A DNA stretch of 64,000 nt, from NCBI RefSeq assembly GCF_016801865.2, contig NC_068938.1, positions 129,546,689-129,610,688 on the forward strand, in the 5' to 3' direction. Within the stretch, counting starts at the first letter, position 1. Every line of letters begins with the position of its first letter. Position numbers and translations under genes: made by a program. The notes below the pieces were generated by a model. That model was not told where the DNA came from, ran no database searches, and saw nothing but the letters and a program-made list of their open reading frames with translations. This DNA comes from Culex pipiens pallens (Eukaryota > Arthropoda > Insecta > Diptera > Culicidae). Shown piece after piece: positions 22,574 through 34,090 of the stretch.

Positions 22574-24450
22574 GCAGGTGTAAAATGCATTTCAAAACAC
22601 TTTTTGCATTCAAATGTTGCCAACTATGGCTTGTTTTTACATTTCTAAATATTTGTTTTTATTTTTTTTTGCTCAGACCCCCAGTTTCAGTTCAGTTTCA
22701 GTTCAGTTACAATTCATTTTCAGTACAGTGTCCACAAATTACAAAAAATACAATTTCAAAAGAGAATGATTTTTGAAGCAATTTTTTCCTAAAAATGCTA
22801 TTTCAAACCGTCCAACGACCCCAAACTCAACCTTATCCACTCTCACCCCCACTCTACGAAGAATCCAAGGCCCATCACCCTTTGTTTGTTTTTTGTTTTT
22901 ATTGCACCAGGATGACCATTTCCGGGGCCGCTCCCCCCGGGGAGCAGTTGGCCTTTATGCGACTCTTCGCAGATTCCCTCAGATTCCGGGGTCCCAGGAA
23001 CTTTCACACTTATCGATTATGTGTGTTTTCCTCCCCCTCGGCCCGGAACATTTCATTGTCTTTCGCAGTCTGCTAAACACTCTGGTTCATGTCTTGGGAA
23101 GGGGTCGAGGTTCGGGGTCTTTGAGGAGCGGGGACAGTTACCGGAATGGCACGTACTTCGATATTGCCCGAGCCGGACCCGGTTCTTCGGTGTGTGTACA
23201 TAAAAACAAAGATAGTCCCTCGGAGCAGGACTTGGGTCAAGTCTCTGTCCGTGTACGTGTGTGTGTGTGTCGTATAATATAATTTCCTCATTTTCGCCTA
23301 CGGCCTCGACTTTGGGCTCGGGCTATTTCCCGGGAAGAGGCCCAACACGTCGACGAATTGGCCAGACTGGTCAAACGGTGCACGGCGAGGGAGGTTGAAA
23401 TAAAAGTTTTCTACGAACATCATGTTCCGAAATGGTCATTCTTTCACCCCCTGCTTTCTAAGTGCATTTGAGGATGGAGATTTTTTTTGTCTATGTTCGG
23501 AATTGAATTTTGTGTCTTTGTGACGAGGTTTGGGGGTGAAGTGGCTTAGTGAAACATGGACGGCAATAGGACCTGCGTAGTCAGAGCCATTATAAGATCC
23601 AGCTTTTAACAATTTTATTGGAAAACAATTTCAAATAATTTCGAAATTGACTTACTTTTACAAAATTACTATCTAATCAGCTTTATTGCATCGTAATCAT
23701 CATCATACTGGTGGTTTCACTGCTATTCAGCACGTTTCCTTCAACAGCATCCTCCCTGAATAGCTTTTTGTTTGTCCAAACCATTTCAAAAGTGCAACTT
23801 ACCAGAATCAGATGGTTACCCGGTTACAGTCGTCCAGAATAGCTGTGATCACGCTTCGCTGCGCGTTATCATTAGCCAAATTGCGTTTCATTTTGAGTTG
23901 GAATAAAAAAAACTTTTTCCTCAGGACGAGAATTTTCCACTGCAACCAGTTTTCACCGCTCGGAACAAAAGAACGAATAATTACCAGGTTCATCAGTTTG
24001 AGTGGCTTTTGGCTTTCCTCCGATCCGTTCAATCGCGTTGGAAATGGATGAAAATTTTCATTTTGCGAGGAAAAACTGAGAAGCGAATGATTCGACGTAA
24101 AATTTGTCAGCTAAAAGTCCGCGGGAAATATCGTCATTTTTTTCCTGCTCCTTCTTGAAACTTGGTCGGTTGCAAGTGTTCACTTTCCCAGAACTTGTTG
24201 GCAAAAGTTGCATCACACAACTATTGTCTCTCTGCGATAAGTAGGTGTAATGACATAAAATTGGCGGGTGAGAATGCCAGCCAGCCCTGATGGTGCCACC
24301 TTGAAAGGGAGGGGGAGGTGGGAGAAAAGGCAAAACTTTTACAAGAAAACCGTTTTTATATGACCATGTCGGGGAAATCGGGAAAATCTGATCATTCTCG
24401 TTTGTGTGGTGGTGCATCTTGGCGTTACACTCAGTTGAAAATTTAATAAA
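22574..24450. other. Unassigned, partly GC-rich DNA
   Basis: 22800-23450 is GC-richer with many overlapping open frames (up to 169 codons) and a GTGTGTGTGT run at 23259-23270. None has a recognisable domain. Looks single copy. Confidence 0.45.
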
Positions 24451-26612
24451 CTTAAAACTAAAAACTAAAAACTAAAAACTAAAAACTAAAAACTAAAAAC
24501 TAAAAACTAAAAACTAAAAACTAAAAACTAAAAACTAAAAACTAAAAACTAAAAACTAAAAACTAAAAACTAAAAACTAAAAACTAAAAACTAAAAACTA
24601 AAAACTAAAAACTAAAAACTAAAAACTAAAAACTAAAACTAAACTAAAAACTAAAAACTAAAAACTAAAAACTAAAAACTAAAAACTAAAACTAAAAACT
24701 AAAAACTAAAAACTAAAAACTAAAAACTAAAAACTAAAAACTAAAAACTAAAAACTAAAAACTAAAACTAAAACTAAAAACTAAAAACTAAAAACTAAAA
24801 ACTAAAAACTAAAAACTAAAAACTAAAAACTAAAAACTAAAAACTAAAAACTAAAAACTAAAAACTAAAAACTAAAAACTAAAAACTAAAAACTAAAAAC
24901 TAAAAACTAAAAACTAAAAACTAAAAACTACAAACTAAAAACTAAAAACTAAAAACTAAAAACTAAAAACTAAAAACTAAAAACTAAAAACTAAAAACTA
25001 AAAACTAAAAACTAAAAACTAAAAACTAAAAACTAAAAACTAAAAACTAAAACTAAAAACTAAAAACTAAAAACTAAAAACTAAAAACTAAAAACTAAAA
25101 ACTAAAAACTAAAAACTAAAAACTAAAAACTAAAAACTAAAAACTAAAAACTAAAAACTAAAAACTAAAACTAAAAACTAAAAACTAAAAACTAAAAACT
25201 AAAAACTAAAAACTAAAAACTAAAAACTAAAAACTAAAAACTAAAAACTAAAAACTAAAAACTAAAAACTAAAACTAAAAACTAAAAACTAAAAACTAAA
25301 AACTAAAAACTAAAAACTAAAAACTAAAAACTAAAAACTAAAAACTAAAAACTAAAAACTAAAAACTAAAAACTAAAAACTTAAAACTAAAAACTAAAAA
25401 ACTAAAAACTAAAAACTAAAAACTAAAAACTAAAAACTAAAACTAAAAACTAAAAACTAAAAACTAAAAACTAAAAACTAAAAACTAAAAACTAAAAACT
25501 AAAAACTAAAAACTAAAAACTAAAAACTAAAAACTAAAAACTAAAAACTAAAAACTAAAAACTAAAAACTAAAAACTAAAAACTAAAAACTAAAAACTAA
25601 AAACTAAAAACTAAAAACTAAAAACTAAAAACTAAAAACTAAAAACTAAAAACTAAAAACTAAAAACTAAAAACTAAAAACTAAAAACTAAAAAACTAAA
25701 AACTAAAAACTAAAAACTAAAAACTAAAAACTAAAAACTAAAAACTAAAAACTAAAAACTAAAAACTAAAAACTAAAAACTAAAAACTAAAAACTAAAAA
25801 CTAAAAACTAAAAACTAAAAACTAAAAACTAAAAACTAAAAACTAAAAACTAAAAACTAAAAACTAAAAACTAAAAACTAAAACTAAAAACTAAAAACTA
25901 AAAACTAAAAACTAAAAACTAAAAACTAAAAACTAAAAACTAAAAACTAAAAACTAAAAACTAAAAACTAAAAACTAAAAACTAAAAACTAAAAACTAAA
26001 AACTAAAAACTAAAAACTAAAAACTAAAAACTAAAAACTAAAAACTAAAAACTAAAAACTAAAAACTAAAAACTAAAAACTAAAAACTAAAAACTAAAAA
26101 CTAAAAACTAAAAACTAAAAACTAAAAACTAAAAACTAAAAACTAAAAACTAAAAACTAAAAACTAAAAACTAAAAACTAAAAACTAAAAATTAAAAAAT
26201 AAAAACTAAAACTAAAACTAAAAACTAAAAACTAAAAACTAAAAACTAAAAACTAAAAACTAAAAACTAAAAACTAAAAACTAAAAACTAAAAACTAAAA
26301 ACTAAAAACTAAAAAACTAAAAACTAAAAACTAAAAACTAAAAACTAAAAACTAAAAACTAAAAACTAAAAACTAAAAACTAAAAACTAAAAACTAAAAA
26401 CTAAAAACTAAAAACTAAAAACTAAAAACTAAAAACTAAAAACTAAAAACTAAAAACTAAAAACTAAAAACTAAAAACTAAAAACTAAAAACTAAAAACT
26501 AAAAACTAAAAACTAAAAACTAAACACTAAAAACTAAAAACTAAAAACTAAAAACTAAAAACTAAAAACTAAAAACTAAAAACTAAAAACTAAAAACTAA
26601 AAACTAAAAACT
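24451..26612. repeat. Microsatellite, unit CTAAAAA (7 bp), about 305 copies
   Basis: 2.16-kb near-perfect array. Irregular units include a cluster of shortened CTAAAA/CTAAA units near 24636-24645, CTACAAA near 24928, TTAAAA near 25381, a degenerate patch near 26190-26220 and CTAAACA near 26521. The array abuts the next array with no spacer. Confidence 0.97.
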
Positions 26613-27567
26613 GTTTTTGTTTTTGTTTTTGTTTTTGTTTTTGTTTTTGTTTTTGTTTTTGTTTTTGTTTTTGTTTTTGTTTTTGTTTTTGTTTTTGTTT
26701 TTGTTTTTGTTTTTGTTTTTGTTTTTGTTTTTGTTTTTGTTTTTGTTGTTGTTTTTGTTTTTGTTTTTGTTTTTGTTTTTGTTTTTGTTTTTGTTTTTGT
26801 TTTTGTTTTTGTTTTTGTTTTTGTTTTTGTTTTTGTTTTTGTTTTTGTTTTTGTTTTTGTTTTTGTTTTTGTTTTTGTTTTTGTTTTTGTTTTTGTTTTT
26901 GTTTTTGTTTTTGTTTTTGTTTTTGTTTTTGTTTTTGTTTTTGTTTTTGTTTTTGTTTTTGTTTTTGTTTTTGTTTTTGTTTTTGTTTTTGTTTTTGTTT
27001 TTGTTTTTGTTTTTGTTTTTGTTTTTGTTTTTGTTTTTGTTTTTGTTTTTGTTTTTGTTTTTGTTTTTGTTTTTGTTTTTGTTTTTGTTTTTGTTTTTGT
27101 TTTTGTTTTTGTTTTTGTTTTTGTTTTTGTTTTTGTTTTTGTTTTTGTTTTTGTTTTTGTTTTTGTTTTTGTTTTTGTTTTTGTTTTTGTTTTTGTTTTT
27201 GTTTTTGTTTTTGTTTTTGTTTTTGTTTTTGTTTTTGTTTTTGTTTTTGTTTTTGTTTTTGTTTTTGTTTTTGTTTTTGTTTTTGTTTTTGTTTTTGTTT
27301 TTGTTTTTGTTTTTGTTTTTGTTTTTGTTTTTGTTTTTGTTTTTGTTTTTGTTTTTGTTTTTGTTTTTGTTTTTGTTTTTGTTTTTGTTTTTGTTTTTGT
27401 TTTTGTTTTTGTTTTTGTTTTTGTTTTTGTTTTTGTTTTTGTTTTTGTTTTTGTTTTTGTTTTTGTTTTTGTTTTTGTTTTTGTTTTTGTTTTTGTTTTT
27501 GTTTTTGTTTTTGTTTTTGTTTTTGTTTTTGTTTTTGTTTTTGTTTTTGTTTTTGTTTTTGTTTTTG
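26613..27567. repeat. Microsatellite, unit GTTTTT (6 bp), 159 copies
   Basis: 955-bp array with a single visible base change (GTTGTT near 26745-26750). The 322-codon Phe-Leu frame across it is a by-product of the hexamer. The unit is close to the reverse complement of the neighbouring CTAAAAA unit (AGTTTTT less one base). Confidence 0.97.
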
Positions 27568-30500
27568 TCAGAAAAAAAACAATAAACAGGTCATTGGATC
27601 ACCAAATTAATATTTTTGCTTTTTGGGTGTTTTTGAAACAGAATTCGTGTTTTCAGCTGAAAAATTACAGTCAGTTCGTTTTTTAATTCCTGAGTGTAGT
27701 TGCTCGCAGGTTCAAAAAGTCGGAACAAGTTTTTCCACCCAAGAACTTCTTCGCTGACTTTTCTTAGCAGTTTTGCAACCATTCCGAACACGGACAACAG
27801 GACTATTACGACTCTAACTCCTGATGGCAAATTAAAAGTTTGTAATCCCATTCTCTAAATCCTTTCCGACATTTTTCCTTCCATTTCCACTGGACAGACT
27901 CCGGAAGGGAGTGTCCTTTTGACAGGACTTATTTTCCTTGCATTGCATTTATGGCAGAATAAAAACCTTCCTCCAGTTCAAGTTTGATTGGATTCGTTCT
28001 ACGAAGGAAAAAAACGAGTTGAACAATATTAGTTTTCCCTAAGATTGAGGGAAATGACAAAAAAATAAAATCTCTAAAATAACTGTGAGAGATTTGAGCA
28101 AACATAACCCATAAACCGATCGCACTCTGATAAAAACGGAACGGAAAATTTTCCTGCAAAACAGAAGAGAAAAAAGTCCTTCCCGGGAAAATGACATAAC
28201 CAAAATTCAGGGGAATGCAATTTTTCTCCAATAAACTGCAGTGCAGACTTTGGCCAGCCCGTTCAAATAGTCATTTCTTTCCCGGAGAAGGCTAAATTGG
28301 TTAGGGCCAGCTGCTGTTTCTGCTGCTGCTGCCAATGCCAGGTTTGTCTAAGATTTTGCTTACTTTTAAAACAATACTGAGAACTGAGGGAGAACAAATT
28401 GGTTTCGAGATGAAATTGAAAATTTGCGCCTGCCAAAAGTTCGGCCGAAACTGCAGTACAGGGCATCAGAAAGGAAAATAAAGTGAACGAACTAGTCAAA
28501 CTATTTTAATAAACGAAATGATGTCGAAGAAAATCAAAATGCAATTTGGAGCAAATTGAACGGAATTGAACTCCATGGCAAGTTTCGTTGGGTAGACTAA
28601 CAAAATTGTTTTTGTTTTTAAATTTACTCTACCTACCTAATTTCCAAGCTTAAAAACCTACAAATATCCATCTTTACAAGAAAAAAGTTAGGCGATAAAA
28701 TTATTCTTAAAAAAAAAACTGTTTGTGTGATTCTCTCAAGAGGCCTAAGCGGCAACATTCAGAATCCTGTGTTCTTTCCATTTCTTTGTTCTGCTGTCTT
28801 CTTATCAAAAACATGCTGTCACCAGTTAAGTCAAAGAAAAAACAAACACAAGAAAAGCAGGCTGAAATCCACCCACCCTGAGTCGTTAGCAGGCCGTGAA
28901 AACTACACTCTGGAGTGCCATTTATCTGTTTATCCACTTTGTGGATGGGTTTTGTCTTCTTACAAGCCTTCACGCATACACGCACTGAACAATACAAAGC
29001 CTATAGAAAGAAACAACGAAACATGACGTATTGTGAGTGTGTTTTGATTTGATTGTTGTGACATATTTTGATGCTGGAGATTAGGAGGAACAACAAAATA
29101 GATTGTCGCTGTGACTCAGCAGTTTTGTTGAGGCAATATAATAATAAAAAAAATCATTTTATCATTTTTGTTTCAATTTCACTGGAATCCAAGAGCTTTG
29201 AGGTAAAACTTGTCAAATTTAATAAATGTTCGCGTGTAGTGGATCCTTAATTGCATATTTGTTTTAGAATTCATCCTGGTCATAGTCTATGAATAGCTCA
29301 AATAAGATGAAGTATTTTTCATAAATTCAAATATATCTCCATCTGTATAGTGGCCCAATTTGATACGTTTACATTGCATTTTTAACGTTATTGAAACTTT
29401 TTTTTTAATAAAATAATTTTGATCAAACATTAAACTTAAAGTTCTTAGCAACTGCAACTATCATGCCCAAAATTTTATCTCTCAACATTCATCATGAAAT
29501 ACCAAAAAAAAGAAGTTCCGATTTCGATCTGGTGTTCACACAATCCCTTGTGACATTATCTTTGTCTCTCTTATTTCCGCATTAACAATAATTTCCCCTA
29601 AACAGAGCATAGCTACAAAGCAAAATTTCCCTCTCGCGTTCTTTATTTGCAATTCTCTGAGATAACAAAAGAATCTTCAGCGAGTTTTCATGATCAAGGA
29701 AAAGAGAAGGAGTGATAGGAAGAGAATGTTCATGCTGGGAATCACGAGATAAAAGAAGAGAACTCACAAGCTGATGGTCGCTATACCTTCAGTCATTTTG
29801 GTGCATAAATCATCACATGATAGTTTTTTCTATCACTCATTTACAACACTGAGAAACTATTTTGCTTCACTGGTGTTTTTTTGAGTGCTGAAAAGAGAGA
29901 ATGTGTATCGTGATTTTCGAATGATCCTCACAGCTTCACTGCAGCTGCTGTAAACATAAAAAAAGTAGAAAGCTTTGTTCAAGCTCAAGCGTGATATTGT
30001 TCTTACTGCTGAATATATTTTGCAACATTTTTGGCATTTTGATGTTTTAGTTTTCGCTGTGTAATGAAGTGTTTTGCGAGTTTTAATTTGTACACTGTTG
30101 AGCTGTCAAAAGATGCCTTTTTTGGTTTTCACGTGAGAAATGATTGCATCGGATTTCGGTGAAATTTAGTGATCCAAAAGAGCAACTAAATGAGAGTTTC
30201 TTGTTGTGCAATGCCCATTTTGAATCCAAATACACTGCCTGGAAGAATAAAGCAAAAGTCTTTTGCGATATCATTTTTAAAGCACGTTTTCCACTTTTCT
30301 TCCAACGAAACCGACTTCTTCATCGACTTCATTTTGCTGGGCGAGATAGAACGCCGTCTATTTTTAGACGATGCCTCAGCACTTTCCACTCTTACTCTTT
30401 AAAAACCTAGATGACAGCACGATGTAACGCCATCTTCCTATGATTCGAACGAAATCAATCGATTAAAACAGCTTTCATATGGAAAAGACCTCAACGACCC

Positions 30501-30610
30501 AAAAACAACTTCCAATCTTAATTTCGACCTTCTCTGAGTTTTAGTGGTTAATAATTCGAAAAACTGGTCAAAAATGGTTCCAAAGTTCCAAATAGCTCGA
30601 ATATTTCGAA
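27568..30610. other. Unassigned DNA
   Basis: No recognisable repeats. Short open frames on both strands overlap each other. One minus frame (30389-30186, 67 codons) reads like protein, with KNRRRSISPSKMKSMKKSVS and later KWKTCFKNDIAKDFCFILPG. It has no family match I know, no clear splice sites, and the opposite strand is equally open, so I leave it unproven. Confidence 0.45.
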
Positions 30611-31286
30611 ATCTATAAATATGCCTTCAACTGTTTGATAAGTGCAGTGCTTCTGGGGACGCACAGTCCTGGTCATAATCAGGGCTGTGGAGTCGGAGTC
30701 GGAGTCGGTGGAGTCGGGTCTTTTTGGGGACCTGGAGTCGGAGTTGGAGTCGGAGTCGTCAAAACTCGAATAGCTGGAGCTGGAGTCGGAGTCGGAGTCG
30801 GCTAGATTTTATGAGCTGGAGTCGGAGTCGGAGCCGGAGTCGAACATTTCTGATAAACCCGGAGTCGGAGCTGGAGTCGGAGTTATCTTAAATTCAATAT
30901 AATTTATGAACTTTTTAATTATTCAGTATTTGTTATAATGCAAATTAATTTGAAATACTTTGATGTACATAATTTTTTTTAAACCACGTAATGATTTTTT
31001 TTCAGATAAGTTATGTTTTGGTTCAAGTGTTCAAGATGCCATTATGATTTTGAAGCATTTTTAATTTGATTGGATAGCTCTGACTGTGTTATTTCAATAT
31101 GATCAGTAAATGACAAATTTCCCCTCTTTTACCGATGTTTGTTGTTTCACAACTCATAAAAATTATAAACAATTTTGATTGTAACTATTTTTTTTAATAT
31201 TCAGTTGATGCTAGACTCCCTCCTTTTGCTTGTAATTATGCATTCTTTCAATTCAAATTTCACTAAAAAAAGGATCACTATCAGTA

Positions 31287-32099
31287 CCGTCAGTGGGGGT
31301 GACATTGGGTCTGGGGGGTGAGATTGGGTCAAAGTATTTTTTTACGGATTTTAAAATTTCTCAGGTACTTCCCAATGAAACAAAATTCTGTTAAAAGGGT
31401 TGTGCAAGGGACATCTTAAGATGACTTTTCTGAAAATATTTCGTTCCTAGAACAAATCCTGTCATTTCAGCAGCTGTCTAAAGTGGAGGTACGTTTTTGG
31501 CCAAAAATGACCTCTCGAAAAATCAACTTTTTAAATTTTTTGTTGGAATTGATCAAAAAGTACCCAAATGATTGAAAATCTCTACTTCAAATATTTTAAC
31601 ATGTCAATACGATTCCCTCGAACAAGAAACACTGTTGGATGACTTGTTTTTACTATATCTTTGTATTTGAGCATCATTTTAGTTTCATGTGACCCAATGT
31701 CACCCCCTCAAAGGGGTGAGATTGGGTCAATTTTCAAACGATTGCCATTTAAGGTAGAGTTTATCAAATTACACCATATTTTGGGAAAATGTTAGTAAAC
31801 TATCTAAGAACAATTCTACGATGAAAGATTTTCGATGTTATTAAAATTGTTTTTGTTATTAAGAAATTACGCGGGGTGTATCGTTTTTTGACCCATTGTC
31901 ACCCCTACACGGAGAAAAAAGAGTTCCCAAAATCGTGAACAAGCGTTCATGAAAATGGGAACCACGAACAAAGTGTTCAAATTCCATGGTACGATTTTGA
32001 AAAACGAACCATGAAATTTGAACACTTTGTTCGTGGTTCCCATTTTCATGAACGCTTGTTCACGATTTTGGGAACTCTTTTTTCTCCGTGTACTGACGG
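31287..32099. mobile_element. MITE A, copy 1 (with nested palindrome)
   Basis: Starts CCGTCAGTGGGGGTGACATT and ends CTGACGG, flanked by TA. Without the nested palindrome it is about 628 bp, the same as the copy at 55660-56285. The terminal motif GTGACATTGGGTC is repeated twice at each end and again as a head-to-head pair in the middle (about 31689-31727). No transposase. Confidence 0.88.
31908..32090. mobile_element. 183-bp near-perfect palindromic MITE
   Basis: Starts CACGGAGAAAAAAGAG and ends in its exact inverse, flanked by TA (31906-31907, 32091-32092). Arms of about 85 bp match almost perfectly around a short centre near 31999. It splits the right terminus of MITE A: the ACCCC-TA-CTGACGG order is restored on removal. 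The high arm identity suggests a young insertion. Confidence 0.92.
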
Positions 32100-32345
32100 T
32101 ACTTAACTAAAATGTTAAAGTTTTTAAAACATTGGTAAAATTGACCATCAAATTATCAACTGTTAGGGGAACAGCATCTAATTCCATCGTGCCTCTAATG
32201 TTGCCATATCAGCACATTGATGTTCACTTACGTTTTCAACTGAAATCGAGTGTAAATTAGTTGTTTAAATAGTGAAAATCAGCAAATTTTATGAAGTTAG
32301 GAGCGAGTGCTTACCTTGTCAAACATACGAGAATTTCCCTTAAAA

Positions 32346-32588
32346 AGCAAAGCAATCCACTTTAACGACCCCCGGGTCTTTTGTGGTCTCTTTTGCAAGT
32401 TTCTGCTCAGGCGTCCGAAGGTTATGTGTGGTGAGTCACCCAAAACCTCTTTTACGCAAAAAGACCGACGTTTTACTTTTCTCCATCCGATAGAAGGCCA
32501 AGAGGATAAGGCGGGAATCGAACCCGCGCCCCATAGCAACTTAGGGATCGGCAGCCGCAGCCACTAACCACCGCGCCACGAGGCTCCC
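32346..32588 (-). mobile_element. tRNA-derived SINE, family B, copy 1
   Basis: On the minus strand it starts GAGCCTCGTGGCGCGGTGG, with a polymerase III A box (TGGCGCGGTGGTTAGTGG) and B box (GGTTCGATTCC), and a body containing AAAGAGGTTTTGGGTGACTC. It ends GTGGATTGCTTTGC. A second copy is at 44230-44470. The 80-86 codon frames through it are by-products. It lies inside the hAT element. Confidence 0.82.
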
Positions 32589-32862
32589 CTATATCAGTTT
32601 ATTACTAGGAACTCAACATGCACATTTTGTATATGAATAAAAAAAAGAGTCGTGTTGTAAATATTTGAAACTGACAAAAAATATCAAAAATAAGTTGCTA
32701 CTAATTTTGAAATCATCATTGAATATATAAAATTCATCGATATTCTTAATGTTTACTATTTCTCTACAAAAATCTAAAAGTGTGGGTCCTTACAAATATC
32801 GTTGAAAAAATCTAAAAATATGGCTGTTTTCGGCCATGAAATTTTTCTTTTTAAAGGCCATA

Positions 32863-33390
32863 AACCGGGTTAACATTGATAGAACTTGAATTTTGTCAAA
32901 TATTATTCTACCGGTAAGAATTTTATCATGACTTATATGTTAAAAACATGTTCTGGGCTGGATCACAAAATGTCCATGTATGTATTTTCGAACAATTTCA
33001 GCAGAGCTTTGCAATATAGTTACGTAAACTGTTTATATTAATACCAGGGTGACTTTAATAGTTACTTTGTGTCTTACAAATTACAAACAAAAATGATAAG
33101 CAAAGCAAAATGATTTTATATGTCAAATTAATTATGAAGGCTAGGTCTCCCATATTTATTTTTTTTTTGAAAAAAAATAACAAATGCATATTTGTTTGAC
33201 TTGTTTACCAACTTTTTATAAAAAGTAATGTAAATTTTGGGTTAATTCAATAAAAATTATTCTTGAAAACAGAATCCAATTTTCCTTCTTGAAATACTCT
33301 TATTTTGGAAAATCATTTTGTACTGACATATTGCAAAAAAAAAAACTTCAACTTAGCAATGTAACCCTGAACATCAATGTCACCCCGGTT
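32863..33390. mobile_element. MITE I (528 bp) nested in the hAT element
   Basis: Starts AACCGGGTTAACATTGAT and ends ATCAATGTCACCCCGGTT, flanked by TA (32861-32862, 33391-33392). A diverged copy is at 7943-8371. No coding sequence. Confidence 0.8.
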
Positions 33391-34062
33391 TACAGGTATA
33401 CGCGCATAGGTGAAAGAATCGACTATGTCTACTGAAGGAAAGTTGCAACATATGGAGATTATATTTAAACATTTTTTTAGATATTCTTGATACTGAGTGT
33501 TGGAGTCGGAGTCGGAGTCAACAAATTGTTAAAAGCTGGAGTCGGAGTCGGAGTCGGAGTCGGAGTCGGCTAGAGTTGGTAGGCCGGAGTCGGAGTCGTA
33601 TAAAGATAAAAGCCGGAGCCGGAGTCGGAGTCGGAGTCGGCTTAACTCAGAAAGCCGGAGTCGGAGTCGGAGTCGGAGTCGTCTAAAACATGACCCGACT
33701 CCGCAGCCCTGGTCATAATAATTGAATAATGCCTTCATAAGTGCAGTGCTTTTGGGGACGCGCAGTCCTGTTTTTTCGTGATAATTTTCGTCTCTTTTGT
33801 GTCGCTGTTTGTGTGCATGGGGTGATTGGTCATAATAATTGAATAATGCCTTCATAAGTGCAGTGCTTCTTGGGACGTACAGTCCGGTTTTTTCGCGATA
33901 ATTTTCGTCGTAAATGATCGTAAAAATTTATTCCAACTTTCAGTTTTAGTATTAATTCATCAATCTATCGATTTTATGAAGAGTAAAGCGTCTTTTTTTA
34001 CTATTTTTGAAATTTGCTCGCGTTATCTAAATTGTACAAACAGTAAAAATATATTGATAAGT

Positions 34063-34090
34063 CCAGCCCATAGCGCTATTGCTCGGTTGG
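34063..34090 (+). other. 28-nt hairpin in NL1, homologous to three hairpins of NL2
   Basis: CCAGCC pairs with GGTTGG (one G:U), then CAT against C as internal loop, AGC pairs with GCT, and a 6-nt loop GCTATT. The outer stem differs from NL2 but stays paired. Confidence 0.65.

Larger units (their letters stand above)
30680..33711. mobile_element. hAT-type non-autonomous element (3.0 kb) with GAGTCGG-rich ends
   Basis: Ends are CAGGGCTGTGGAGTCGG and the inverse of CAGGGCTGCGGAGTCGG, flanked by the exact 8-bp duplication GTCATAAT (30672-30679 and 33712-33719). A CAGGG tip and an 8-bp duplication are typical of the hAT superfamily. Both subterminal regions (about 30690-30890 and 33500-33685) are built of GGAGTC units in the same orientation. 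No hAT transposase frame is visible. It hosts MITE A, SINE B and MITE I. Confidence 0.9.

Noticed and set aside
24451..26612. Telomeric repeat
   Set aside because: CTAAAAA is not the insect TTAGG motif, dipterans lack it, and the array is internal with other DNA on both sides.
26617..27585. 322-codon Phe-Leu frame
   Set aside because: Translation of (GTTTTT)n; a by-product of the hexamer.
32297..32539. 80-codon minus frame similar to 44198-44473
   Set aside because: Both are translations of SINE B; the similarity is due to the shared repeat, not a protein family.
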